Origin: an aff. Roholtiella sp. LEGE 12411
GTDB taxonomy: Bacteria; Cyanobacteriota; Cyanobacteriia; Cyanobacteriales; Nostocaceae
Assembly (NCBI RefSeq): GCF_015206995.1
Contig: NZ_JADEXR010000001.1
Coordinates: forward strand, 1 to 64,000
DNA length: 64,000 nucleotides
Direction: 5' to 3'
The position numbers and the translations under genes are program-made. The notes beneath the pieces were generated by a model that made no database searches, was not told where the DNA came from, and saw only the letters and a program-made list of their open reading frames with translations. Shown here piece after piece: positions 7,162-15,718 of this stretch (positions within the stretch are counted from its first letter, which is position 1; each line of letters begins with the position of its first letter).

Positions 7162-8340
7162 ATGCCACCATTTGTATTGAGTTCTCAAAATGTTTTAGAC
7201 TACCTCATTTCCCAAGGTTTGTGTACTCAAGAAGATCAGCTTTTGAACAACATTGAGCCAAAACCTGCTAAAAACTTTAACTTGTTACTCAGCTTAGCGG
7301 AGGATCGGAAACTCCTCGTTAAGCAAGAGCGTTATAACAGAGAAGGTAAAACGGCTGGTGAGTTTTTTAAGGAATGGCAAGTTCATGAGTTTTTACAAAA
7401 ATTTCCCAAACTGAGCCCAATTTACTCATGTTTTTCGGAAGCGCTGCATTTTGACGCCACATATTCAATCCTTGTTTTCAATTATTTAAGCAACTATCGT
7501 GATCTGACAGATTTTTACATCAAGGAAAATTACTTTCCTAGTGAGATCGCAACGGTAATTGGAACTACTCTGGCGTCAATTCATCGCCTAACTATTGATC
7601 ATTCAGACTATCGAGAGTTTATCCAAAATGCTGAGGATACAAGTCAACAAACTCCTAATCTAGCTCGTGGTTTAGATAGAATCACTCCGGCGGTGTTTGG
7701 TATGGTTCCTAGTTATGGTTTAAAATTCTTTGCGCTTTATCAACGTTATGATAGCCTTGGAAAAGCGATCGCAGATTTGAGCAATGCTTTCACCCCTTGT
7801 TGTCTAACCCATAATGATCTGAAGCTGAACAACATTCTTTTATCTTTAGATTGGGAAGACGCAGTTTTTCAAGAATCGCCTACAACTGACAGCATCATTC
7901 GATTGATTGACTGGGAACGCGGTGCTTGGGGAGATCCAGCCAATGATTTAGGAACACTGGTAGCCAGCTACCTGCAAATCTGGCTATACAGCTTAGTTAC
8001 TAGTAACACGATCGCGATCGAAGAATCTTTACGCTTAGCTACAACCCCTTTACAACTCCTGCAACCTTCAATTGCAGCACTGGCTACTGCTTATTTAGCT
8101 CACTTCCCCGAAATCTTAGAGCGTCGTCCTGATTTCTTACAGCGAGTCATGCAATTTTGTGGCTTAGCCTTAATTAGAGCCATTCAAGCACAACTCCAGC
8201 ACGAAAAAACCTTTGGGAATGTGGGTGTTTGTATGCTTCAAGTTGCTAAGAGTTTGCTGTGTCGTCCAGAAGCATCAATTCCTACGATTTTCGGTATGGA
8301 AGTCCGGTATCTTGTTCCCACAAGCTTAGCCTCCGTTTAG
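7162..8340 (+). CDS. Phosphotransferase-like (APH fold) kinase, putative RiPP Ser/Thr kinase (LxmK/TvaC-like)
   Basis: 392 aa. Protein-kinase-like fold of the aminoglycoside phosphotransferase family: the beta-3 lysine is in LLVKQER (K54), the catalytic loop is LTHNDLKLNN (D219, N224), and the metal-binding motif is LIDWERGAWGDP (D250). In class V lanthipeptide (lexapeptide, cacaoidin, pristinin) and thioamitide (TvaC) clusters, a kinase of this fold works with a HopA1-type protein to phosphorylate and then dehydrate Ser/Thr of the core. The same pair is present here directly after the precursors. An antibiotic-resistance role is unlikely given the neighbours. The ATG at 7162 lacks a strong RBS; an alternative start was not obvious. 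Confidence 0.8.
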   Translation: MPPFVLSSQNVLDYLISQGLCTQEDQLLNNIEPKPAKNFNLLLSLAEDRKLLVKQERYNREGKTAGEFFKEWQVHEFLQKFPKLSPIYSCFSEALHFDATYSILVFNYLSNYRDLTDFYIKENYFPSEIATVIGTTLASIHRLTIDHSDYREFIQNAEDTSQQTPNLARGLDRITPAVFGMVPSYGLKFFALYQRYDSLGKAIADLSNAFTPCCLTHNDLKLNNILLSLDWEDAVFQESPTTDSIIRLIDWERGAWGDPANDLGTLVASYLQIWLYSLVTSNTIAIEESLRLATTPLQLLQPSIAALATAYLAHFPEILERRPDFLQRVMQFCGLALIRAIQAQLQHEKTFGNVGVCMLQVAKSLLCRPEASIPTIFGMEVRYLVPTSLASV

Positions 8341-8443
8341 AAACAGATGTGGACTGGGAAAAGGTTAAGGGGTAAATTTCAGCCTTTCCTCTTTTTCCTT
8401 TCCCCCTCCCTGACTCTCCCCAAACTCACAGGCAAAAATATAT

Positions 8444-9547
8444 ATGCAACTATTAGATTCATTGGAAAGTCAACTGCAAGATGTTCCAGAGTCGTTGCAG
8501 ACATCACTGGAAGATATTGTTCATCAGGTTCAAATTGAGTCTCACTATTCTATTAAACACCCAGACTACCAACCTTTGGAATTGCCAGAGTCAGCAGTTT
8601 CTCGCTTTCAGCAATTGCCTTTGGATCTCCAGAATAAGTATTTAAGTCTGCAACTGCGTAGTTTTCTTTACGGTATTTATTACAACGGCTCTTTGAAACG
8701 TAGCCTCGGCTCTAATGCAGAGGTAACGAATTTAGCACTAAACCAAAATCTCGAAAATAATACCTTGTTAGGCGTAGATTTAGCATTTTACGATCGCCTG
8801 CACGAAAGCAACAGGAGTGAAGGTTACTTTAGCCATGATTGGCTAGTAGTCGAAGAAGTAACAGATGACACTTTGATGGTACAAAAGAATGGTTTGACGC
8901 TGCATATTGAGCGTCAACTCCATTTGCAACCACAAGATCAAGCTGTCACTGTCGGGAAGTCGGTGGCGATCAAAATGCCTAAGAATATTGTACAAAACGG
9001 ATTCTATATGGCAGTAGCTAACGCCGCTGCTACCCCAAATCATCAAAATATTGTGCGCGTTTACTTCAACTTAACTCCAGAAGGCGCAGTTGCAGTTATG
9101 CACAGTTTGACAACCCAACTTAACGCTCTGGGGATTTCTTTCTCATTTAAAGTGCTATACAACCCTTCGGATTATGATCGTTATGATTCAGCTGTGCTGT
9201 ACTTTGGCAAAAGCAACTATAAAATTGTTCACCAAGTATTAGAAATGGTGTATGCAGAACACCAATCCCATTTTGATGAGCTAGTACCTCTGTTTACTAA
9301 GTTACTAGCACCTGGATTGGCGATCGCAGAAGAACCAAATCAAAAATTTGGCGATCAAGAAAGTTTTGGTACAAACCGCTGTCAAGTTGTTGCCAATGGT
9401 TTGCTTGATGCTTGGCAGCAAGGCAATAATACACCAGCCGGTCGGATGGCATTGATCATACAACATTTTTATTTACGGGACATTGAATTGCAGCGTCCTT
9501 ATCTCAATGCCAACTCAGATGATATCTACACTTGTTTAAATTTATAA
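8444..9547 (+). CDS. HopA1-family protein, putative RiPP dehydration/elimination partner (LxmY/TvaD-like)
   Basis: 367 aa. The C-terminal two thirds show the pattern I associate with the HopA1 effector family of RiPP clusters: the YFNLTPEGAVAVMHSLTTQLNAL segment, VLYNPSDYDRYDSAVLYF, and a late GTNRCQVVANGLLDAW helix. The N-terminal part (YLSLQLRSFLYGIYYNGS) is also typical. HopA1-like proteins in class V lanthipeptide and thioamitide clusters act with the kinase to make dehydroamino acids, probably by eliminating phosphate. It follows the kinase by about 100 bases on the same strand, so the two are probably co-transcribed. No membrane segment or signal peptide is seen. The recognition is by memory of family patterns, so a profile search should confirm it. 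Confidence 0.75.
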   Translation: MQLLDSLESQLQDVPESLQTSLEDIVHQVQIESHYSIKHPDYQPLELPESAVSRFQQLPLDLQNKYLSLQLRSFLYGIYYNGSLKRSLGSNAEVTNLALNQNLENNTLLGVDLAFYDRLHESNRSEGYFSHDWLVVEEVTDDTLMVQKNGLTLHIERQLHLQPQDQAVTVGKSVAIKMPKNIVQNGFYMAVANAAATPNHQNIVRVYFNLTPEGAVAVMHSLTTQLNALGISFSFKVLYNPSDYDRYDSAVLYFGKSNYKIVHQVLEMVYAEHQSHFDELVPLFTKLLAPGLAIAEEPNQKFGDQESFGTNRCQVVANGLLDAWQQGNNTPAGRMALIIQHFYLRDIELQRPYLNANSDDIYTCLNL

Positions 9548-10741
9548 AATGGTGAGTTAGGAGGCTTCTGTCTTCTGACTCTACCTAAGCTCGACTTGAT
9601 CCAAAATTAATAACTTAGTTCTCTTGAGATCTTAAAAAAGAAAATTCCCTACAGAAGGAACGCTCCACCGTTACTTTTATTTATGACATTATGGATTTTG
9701 ATGCGATAGGCGATGGCGTACCCGCCCGCTGGAAGCGATCGCATTTTATTTGAATTAAAGTTGGGGCGGCAGGCTTCTGATTATAAAATAGCGCAAAATG
9801 CCTTAGATAGAATGATTGCAGAGCTAAAACTTTTGGTTGACAGGCTCTAAATCACCCAAAAAGCTATTTCTAAGGCAAAATTTAATATCTTCCAGACATC
9901 GCGCTTTCTTTGTCGGCAATGTTAAGAAATATTTCGCCAACAGCATCCGTTGATACTCACACCCTTATATAAAGCCTATATAAACTTGATATTTGCTAAT
10001 GCAGAGATATATGCAGTTTATATATAAAATAATCTTATGTATTCTTCAGCAGAACCTTTTACAACACAATTATCACTATCACAAAAAGAAATTGCGTTTT
10101 TAACAACAAAGTAATGCTTTTTCATCAATAAGCAAACGAAATTTCATAAGATACCTAATTTTTAATAAGCGAACTAAATATCTTCAGACAGAGAATAAAG
10201 TTAGTATGATGTTTATCACATCATGTATAAGATTTTATATAAAGCAGCATCCTCAAGATTGGGTAAAGATGTTTACACGACCTGAAAATAGTGATAAACA
10301 TTTAATCACGGCTGAAAAACGCATAGTTTCCTTGTAAAAAAGCAAACTATTACCGAATTTCGAGTCAAAATTTTTATTTGCGCGATTAAGCATCTAAAAA
10401 ATCCAAATGTTCAGTGTTACGACAATGATGAATCACACATTACTCATTACAAAATTCTCCGTATTTCCCAGTCTTATTCTCTATTGAAACCGAAGGAAGA
10501 AGGATGAATTTGGGTAGGGATTCCAACCTCACCCAAATAGGTGCTGCTGAATTTTTGATTCAACACTTTACTCAAACCCTTGCTTCCTTTGTTGACTGCG
10601 TATACGTCTGAACTAGGGTTTGACGTTTTGCCTAATCATCAAGCATGGTCTTGTGTTGGGCTATTTCGGCAAAAACTAGGCTACTTCTTTGTTTGGCTAA
10701 GGTGTTAAAAAATAAGCATTTGTCTACTATTAGGAGGCTTT
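9548..10741. other. Long AT-rich intergenic region with no clear gene
   Basis: About 1.2 kb without a convincing CDS. A dispersed repeat with GCGATAGGCGATGGCGTACC lies at about 9704-9745. A 45-codon frame at 9713-9850, ending in a helical stretch (LGRQASDYKIAQNALDRM), could be a gene remnant of unknown origin. The rest is AT-rich and ends in the strong RBS (AGGAGG) of the next gene at about 10733. A promoter for that gene is likely here but was not pinned down. Confidence 0.5.
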
Positions 10742-11446
10742 ATGATTACACGTGAACAATTTTGGTTGATGACAGATCAGGCTCGATTGGAAGCTGAATA
10801 TATGGTTGATGAAAAACTAGAATATTTACAAAATGTACCACTCGAAGTGTTGCAAGAGATCTGCTTACAATATCGCTATTTTACTGAGAGTTACCCTGAT
10901 ACTTTGGGAATTTTGATTTCCAAAACTCCTCCAGGAAAGTTTAAAAGTTTAATTGCTGAAATTTTATCTGAAGAGTTAGGTAGTGGTAATGCCGAAGCTG
11001 CCCACCTAAAAATATGGGATAATTTTCTCATCAGCCTGGGTGTTAATGAAGATAGACTTGAAATTTCAGCAGATACTAACAACGTAAATCTCCTTAAAGA
11101 GCTAATGCAACTGACAAAAGATAGATCGACAGCATATGCTATAGGATTACGTGGTATGGGTGGAGAGTGCCTATGTCAAGTTTATTTAACAGCTATGCAC
11201 AAGAATATGCTCAATAATTCTTATATTAAAATGAATGATTCCAATATTGATTGGACTTTTTGGGATATCCATGTAGGTGAGGCTGATATTATCCATAATC
11301 AAATGGTTAGACAAGCTATTAATGAAATGGTTGATGCTGTTCCAACCCGTATAAATGACCTAGCTGCTGGTTATCATAAGGCTAAACAAAGCTGGGATAT
11401 TTTCTGGAACAACATTTACAACTCTGCCTTAGTTAAGCAAGCTTAA
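10742..11446 (+). CDS. Haem-oxygenase-like diiron oxidase (HDO) superfamily protein, putative tailoring enzyme
   Basis: 234 aa, all-helical, with the metal-ligand spacing of the iron-containing redox/haem-oxygenase-like diiron family (CADD, UndA, SznF group): E77/E78 and H88 in EELGSGNAEAAH, E142 in GMGGECLC, and H177, E180, D182, H185 in WDIHVGEADIIH. Members use O2 and two irons for oxidative decarboxylation, N-oxygenation or self-sacrificing pABA formation. A strong RBS (AGGAGGCTTT) precedes the ATG. It lies 1.2 kb after the HopA1-like gene on the same strand, so a role in tailoring the peptides is plausible but unproven. It could equally serve an unrelated small-molecule pathway. Confidence 0.72.
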   Translation: MITREQFWLMTDQARLEAEYMVDEKLEYLQNVPLEVLQEICLQYRYFTESYPDTLGILISKTPPGKFKSLIAEILSEELGSGNAEAAHLKIWDNFLISLGVNEDRLEISADTNNVNLLKELMQLTKDRSTAYAIGLRGMGGECLCQVYLTAMHKNMLNNSYIKMNDSNIDWTFWDIHVGEADIIHNQMVRQAINEMVDAVPTRINDLAAGYHKAKQSWDIFWNNIYNSALVKQA

Positions 11447-11471
11447 TTATTCACTTACCCCCTCTTAAACC

Positions 11472-11575
11472 AATTCGCAATTCGCAATTCGCAATTACGT
11501 TTTGTGACGTGGATTTAAACCCCGACACAAAACGCGCTGCCTATAGAGGCAGGGGACTTAAACCCCCAAAGTTCC
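11472..11575. repeat. Dispersed repeat element with AATTCGC tandem head
   Basis: Three to four AATTCGC-type units are followed by a GGATTTAAACCCC - ACACAAAAC - GGGGACTTAAACCC segment. A second copy with the same order (AATTCGTAATTCGTAA, GGATTTAACCCC, ACACAAAAC, GGGGACTTAAACCC) lies at 49731-49809, so this is a dispersed element. Between it and 12160 there is no supported gene. Confidence 0.65.
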
Positions 11576-11995
11576 TTAAAACAGCAGGGCTGTTTCATTC
11601 CACAAGAAAAAAAAGTTTGTCAATATCATTAGATAGAAATCTTTGAGTTTTTGTGATGAAAGGATAACCATTACGGCGCAGAATATTGAGTGCGATCGCT
11701 CTAAGAATTAAGAGATTGACAGGAGCGTTACTCAGATGGATGGTTGAATCGTCTTCATCTCAAGATAGAGAGAGTCCAATTAATAATCTGAATTTGATCC
11801 ACCTCGATCAATCTCAATCCGGTAACAAACAAATCTCTGCTACAGATGCTGGTAGTGGCTTTGAAATTGTGCTTGACTTCACATTGGATGGAGATTCATA
11901 AGGTAGTGGCAGGTCTAACTTATTTGAGAATGTCGCAATTAAAAATACTAGTTCCGATAAGTTAGATTTCCACTTATTCAAGTATAGAGAAGATT

Positions 11996-12120
11996 ACTAT
12001 AGCAATATCAATCATTTATGAGAGAAAAAATAGCTACAAAGCTTAGAAATAGGTACTTTTAATCTCCGCATTCTCTCATGTTTTAAGTCAGATTGCTATA
12101 GTTTTTTACTAAAAGTACCT
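11996..12120. repeat. MITE-like nested inverted repeats
   Basis: Perfect 11-base arms ACTATAGCAAT / ATTGCTATAGT lie at 11996-12006 and 12092-12102. Inside them ATGAGAGAA / TTCTCTCAT pairs, and a second perfect pair AGGTACTTTT / AAAAGTACCT overlaps at 12051-12060 and 12111-12120. The arms resemble the TAGCAATCCTAAATCATTTG ends of the element at 41221. It lies just upstream of the ferric-reductase-like gene. Confidence 0.6.
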
Positions 12121-12160
12121 AACGCGTAAATTATCTTTAGACAACTAACATAAATTAATC

Positions 12161-12664
12161 ATGTTCACAATCGATGAACCGTCTTTAGCTAATGTTCTCG
12201 GATTGATGGCATTAGTTAGCTATTCTATAACATTACTCCCCACAATTCTGAGAATTGTTTTTCCCAAAACTAAAGAGACTGGTATTCCTAAATTACTACT
12301 GAAACACCGCCGCAGTATCGGTCTTATCTCTTTCTTTTTAGCTTTAGATCACGGATTAATGATGATCCAAAAGAGAAACTTTGATTTTTTTGACCTAAAG
12401 ACATTTGAAATTTATATCCAAGGAATAACCACTTTGATGATTTTTACACTTCTGGCTGTAACTTCTAACAATTTGAGTGTAAAAACGCTGAAGAATAACT
12501 GGAAAAAACTACATAAGCTAACTTACTTAGCTATGTTTTTTTTGGTTTGGCATATCTTGGACAAAATGTCTGGTCATTGGACGTATTTAACTCCTATTAG
12601 TATTGTAACTATTATGGGAATTATTGCTTTATTTTTGATCAGGCTTAGGATTGAAGACAGGTAA
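12161..12664 (+). CDS. Ferric-reductase-like transmembrane b-haem protein
   Basis: 167 aa with about five membrane helices. The haem-ligand histidines typical of the ferric-reductase/MsrQ-like domain are visible in LLLKHRRSIGLISFFLALDHG and in KKLHKLTYLAMFFLVWHIL. The protein lacks any flavin or NAD(P)H domain, so it would be an electron-transfer membrane subunit needing a partner. The WD40 gene follows on the same strand after about 100 bases; whether they are linked is unknown. Confidence 0.75.
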   Translation: MFTIDEPSLANVLGLMALVSYSITLLPTILRIVFPKTKETGIPKLLLKHRRSIGLISFFLALDHGLMMIQKRNFDFFDLKTFEIYIQGITTLMIFTLLAVTSNNLSVKTLKNNWKKLHKLTYLAMFFLVWHILDKMSGHWTYLTPISIVTIMGIIALFLIRLRIEDR

Positions 12665-12768
12665 GCAACAAATATCTGAACCGAAGCTAACTCCAGCAAA
12701 GTTGCCAACTAAAATCACTAAATCATGTCACTGTTTGTCAAAAATATTGTGTAATTGGAAGTTCCTTA

Positions 12769-13809
12769 ATGCTGTCAAAACCAATTTATAAGAAACTTAT
12801 AACAGCCTTGGTAATTAGTACTACAGCCTCTGTGGGTATCAGCTTGTCTAGATTACAGTCGCCATTCAAGATGTTTACACCTGCTGTTAAATCTTTATCT
12901 GTCCCAATTATTCAACCCGATCGCACTCTCAAAGACCATTCAGGCTGGATTTATGCGATCGCCATTAGTCCAGATGGCAAAACTCTAGTCAATGGCAGCT
13001 ATGATGGCACGATTAAGATTTGGAATCTGCATACTGGCAAATTACTGCACACCCTCAAACGTCATACTGATGCGGTGACATCCCTCGCCATCACTGTTGA
13101 TGGCCGTATCCTTGCTAGTGGTAGCTGGGATAACCGGATTAAGCTATGGAATCTGGAGACGAATACTCTAATAAGTACTCTTGATGGACATAAGGACGAT
13201 GTAGGGGCTATTGCTATAAGTGCCAACGGTAAATTACTTGCCAGTGGTAGTGCCGACAGGACCATTAAGCTCTGGAATCTGGACACAGGCAAAGAGCTGT
13301 TTACGCTCCAGGATGCAGACTGGGTGAGGTCTATTGCTTTTAGTCACGATAATCAGACCTTAGCCAGTGGTAGTACAGATGGCTCCATAAGGATTTGGCA
13401 GTTAGATACTCGCAATCCTAAGCTCCTGCACACAATAATGGGGCATTCTCAAGCCGTGTGGTCTGTTGCCTTCAGTCCAGATGGACAGACCCTAGCTAGT
13501 GGCAGTGGTGATCAAACAATCAAGCTTTGGCATCTGAGCGATCGCAAAGTGTTACAGACACTGGCGGGGCATTCTGGAGCCGTGTGGTCTGTTGCTTTCA
13601 GTCCGAACGGTCAAACTTTAGCCAGTGGTAGTAATGACAGAACAATCAAGCTGTGGCATTTAGCTACTGGTCAACTCATAGGTAACTTTGTGGGCCACAC
13701 CAACCCTGTGTGGTCTGTTGCTTTCAGTCCAGATGGGCAGACTCTAGCTAGTGGTAGTGGTGATCAAACTATCAAACTATGGACTATAAAGAGTCAATAC
13801 CTTCGCTAA
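12769..13809 (+). CDS. WD40 repeat protein, seven-bladed propeller
   Basis: 346 aa. After an N-terminal hydrophobic segment (ALVISTTASVGISL, residues about 13-28; signal peptide or anchor), seven WD repeats fill the rest. Their blade ends read KIWNL, KLWNL, KLWNL, RIWQL, KLWHL, KLWHL and KLWTI, giving a complete seven-blade propeller. Blades 5-7 are almost identical at protein and DNA level (VWSVAFSP-GQTLASGS), which suggests recent internal duplication or gene conversion. No catalytic domain is present, so it is a scaffold or binding protein, likely exported. Partners unknown. Confidence 0.9.
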   Translation: MLSKPIYKKLITALVISTTASVGISLSRLQSPFKMFTPAVKSLSVPIIQPDRTLKDHSGWIYAIAISPDGKTLVNGSYDGTIKIWNLHTGKLLHTLKRHTDAVTSLAITVDGRILASGSWDNRIKLWNLETNTLISTLDGHKDDVGAIAISANGKLLASGSADRTIKLWNLDTGKELFTLQDADWVRSIAFSHDNQTLASGSTDGSIRIWQLDTRNPKLLHTIMGHSQAVWSVAFSPDGQTLASGSGDQTIKLWHLSDRKVLQTLAGHSGAVWSVAFSPNGQTLASGSNDRTIKLWHLATGQLIGNFVGHTNPVWSVAFSPDGQTLASGSGDQTIKLWTIKSQYLR

Positions 13810-13950
13810 AAGAAGAGGGTGAAGAGATCAGGGCAAACGCATCTTATTTCCTAATAAAAATTAAAGAGATTTTAAAAGGACATACGCTTGAGTAATTCGT
13901 TCATTGGTTGTGACTAAAGTTCCTAGCCCAATTTCAACTTGGAGTTTCTA

Positions 13951-14382
13951 ATGAATTTATGGTTTCGTTTATGGTGGTATTGGTTAGTCATTGTTACCTG
14001 TGGGGTAACTATATTTAGCATTAGCTTGCTTATCTTACCAGATTTCATGCAGTTGTTCTTTAACGCGATGTTGTTTTCATCCTCCCAAGCACACACTACA
14101 TTTGGTGAAATCGCATATTCTTATATTAAATTTTTGTATGGCATACTTGGTGCTGTAATGGTCGGTTGGAGTGTTACTTTGCTCTTCATTCTTGTAGGGC
14201 CATTTTATCGCGGCCAACGTGAAGCATGGTACGCCATGACAGTATCAGTACTCGTGTGGTTCATGCTGGACAGTTCGTTGTCTATATCAGCAGGGTTTTG
14301 GCAAAATGCTGTCTTCAATACTATATTTCTCATATTTTTTGCAATTCCTCTGGTAGGCACATATCGATATTTTCAAAAATGA
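13951..14382 (+). CDS. Small integral membrane protein, unknown function
   Basis: 143 aa from the ATG at 13951, which has GGAG 8 bases upstream; the frame is also open from a TTG at 13939. There are four predicted membrane helices (WYWLVIVTCGVTIFSISLL, LYGILGAVMVGWSVTLLFIL, AMTVSVLVWFMLD, TIFLIFFAIPLVGTY). I do not recognise a named family. The 264 bases after it hold no clear gene. Confidence 0.75.
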   Translation: MNLWFRLWWYWLVIVTCGVTIFSISLLILPDFMQLFFNAMLFSSSQAHTTFGEIAYSYIKFLYGILGAVMVGWSVTLLFILVGPFYRGQREAWYAMTVSVLVWFMLDSSLSISAGFWQNAVFNTIFLIFFAIPLVGTYRYFQK

Positions 14383-14646
14383 TCTGCTTACAGCTATTTT
14401 CAGCAAGTATGGGCAATTCATTAATTGCCCATACAACAACAGATGTGGTTCAAATACATGAAAATTGCTGTAAGATGTGTTTTATAAACATACAACTTGT
14501 GTTTAACAGAATAAATATCGAATTATTAAATAGAAAATACAAAATTTATATATAGATAAGGCGTATACTCGTGGGAGTCGATTAAGAGTTGGAACACGAG
14601 AGTGTAAACTGTAGGGTGAGCATTTTAATGCCCACCTCCTATGGTC

Positions 14647-15432
14647 TTAAGCCTGATTATGCATCACTTTAGATGATTGAGAATTAACATCCCCAGTCAG
14701 CTTTGCTACTATTTCGATCTCAGTGATTTGTCGCTTTAACCAATTAGTAAATAAATCTCCCATAATTTTAAGACGTAGCGACTCATCTAATTGAGGTTTA
14801 ATGATTTCCTCAACGGCAATTATATGTACTCCTTTTAACGTAGTGATTGGCTTGAGAATCTGTGGAGGACTAGCAGAAAAAATCGCTGCTGCAAACTCTG
14901 GTCTAAATTCACTCCGAAGACGGATTCCTTTATATCCTCCAGCACGACGAGTTTCTAGATCTTGGATGTACTGGCGGGCGATTTCTTGGAAACTTATTTC
15001 GCCTTCTTGTAAAGCATAAAACAGTTCTAGAGCTAAATCTTCATCATCCAATATTACTTCATAAGTTACTGCTCCGATATAATCGAGTTGATGTGCATAA
15101 AAAAATGGTTCAACTTTGTCTGCAAATAAATGATTTGCTAGCTTGGCAGATAGGAGGTTAGTTTGGGCTATTGCTTCAAAGTCATCCAGAGAAAGATGAT
15201 ATTTTTCTAACCATGTCCATGTATCTTCTGCTTTCATAAGTTGATTAGCTAAACGTAGGTTGTCTGCTGCTTGTTGCAGTTCTTCTGTTTCAATTTTAAT
15301 TCCTGCTTTTTCAGCTTCATCGGTAATAAGTTTGCGAGTGGCGATCGCTTCCAATATACTAGGTATTTGACACGAGATTTTGATGTGGTAAAAAATATCC
15401 TCAGGAGAAACAGTTAATACTTGAGACATCAT
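14647..15432 (-). CDS. Parvulin-type peptidylprolyl isomerase of a bacteriocin export operon
   Basis: 261 aa. N-terminal SurA/PrsA-like helical region, then a parvulin rotamase domain at about residues 120-225 (FQEIARQYIQDLETRRAGGY; KPITTLKGVHIIAVEE). No signal peptide, so it acts in the cytoplasm, possibly on precursors before export. A GGAGG RBS precedes the ATG. It is the last gene of the minus-strand set HTH - C39 exporter - HlyD - PPIase, a combination seen repeatedly in cyanobacterial bacteriocin-export clusters. The 286 bases separating it from hlyD contain no gene and could hold a separate promoter. Confidence 0.85.
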   Translation of the reverse strand: MMSQVLTVSPEDIFYHIKISCQIPSILEAIATRKLITDEAEKAGIKIETEELQQAADNLRLANQLMKAEDTWTWLEKYHLSLDDFEAIAQTNLLSAKLANHLFADKVEPFFYAHQLDYIGAVTYEVILDDEDLALELFYALQEGEISFQEIARQYIQDLETRRAGGYKGIRLRSEFRPEFAAAIFSASPPQILKPITTLKGVHIIAVEEIIKPQLDESLRLKIMGDLFTNWLKRQITEIEIVAKLTGDVNSQSSKVMHNQA

Positions 15433-15718
15433 CTAATTCCTCCGTTTATCAACCTGTTTTATCGGTGATGCAAGCTGTTTATAGACGACATAAATGTATA
15501 TATTTTGTCTTTAGTAAATGCAAACTATCGTCTTTACTTAATAGTAGCGTTAATACTTTATCTAGCAACAAATATAGATGTTTTTTAAGTTAAAGACTTT
15601 TATTTTTAATGAACATCAGTCATCAATGGTCAGTTTTGTTTACTACTGACCATTGTCGATGGTAAAAATAACTGTATTCTCAGCGTAGGTCATTAGCTAA
15701 TTAATTAATAACTAATGA

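Noticed and set aside
6899..7180. 93-codon frame overlapping precursor 5
   Set aside because: It overlaps the last precursor in another frame, with no RBS and no leader; an overlap artefact.
7162..8340. Aminoglycoside-resistance phosphotransferase
   Set aside because: The fold is shared, but the position between precursors and a HopA1-like gene fits RiPP biosynthesis better.
5104..9547. Class I-IV lanthipeptide cluster
   Set aside because: No LanB, LanM, LanKC or LanL-like gene and no Cys in any core, so the standard classes do not apply.
11686..11901. 71-codon frame starting with TTG
   Set aside because: No RBS or recognisable domain; Ser-rich and acidic. It could be a small protein, but nothing supports it beyond openness.
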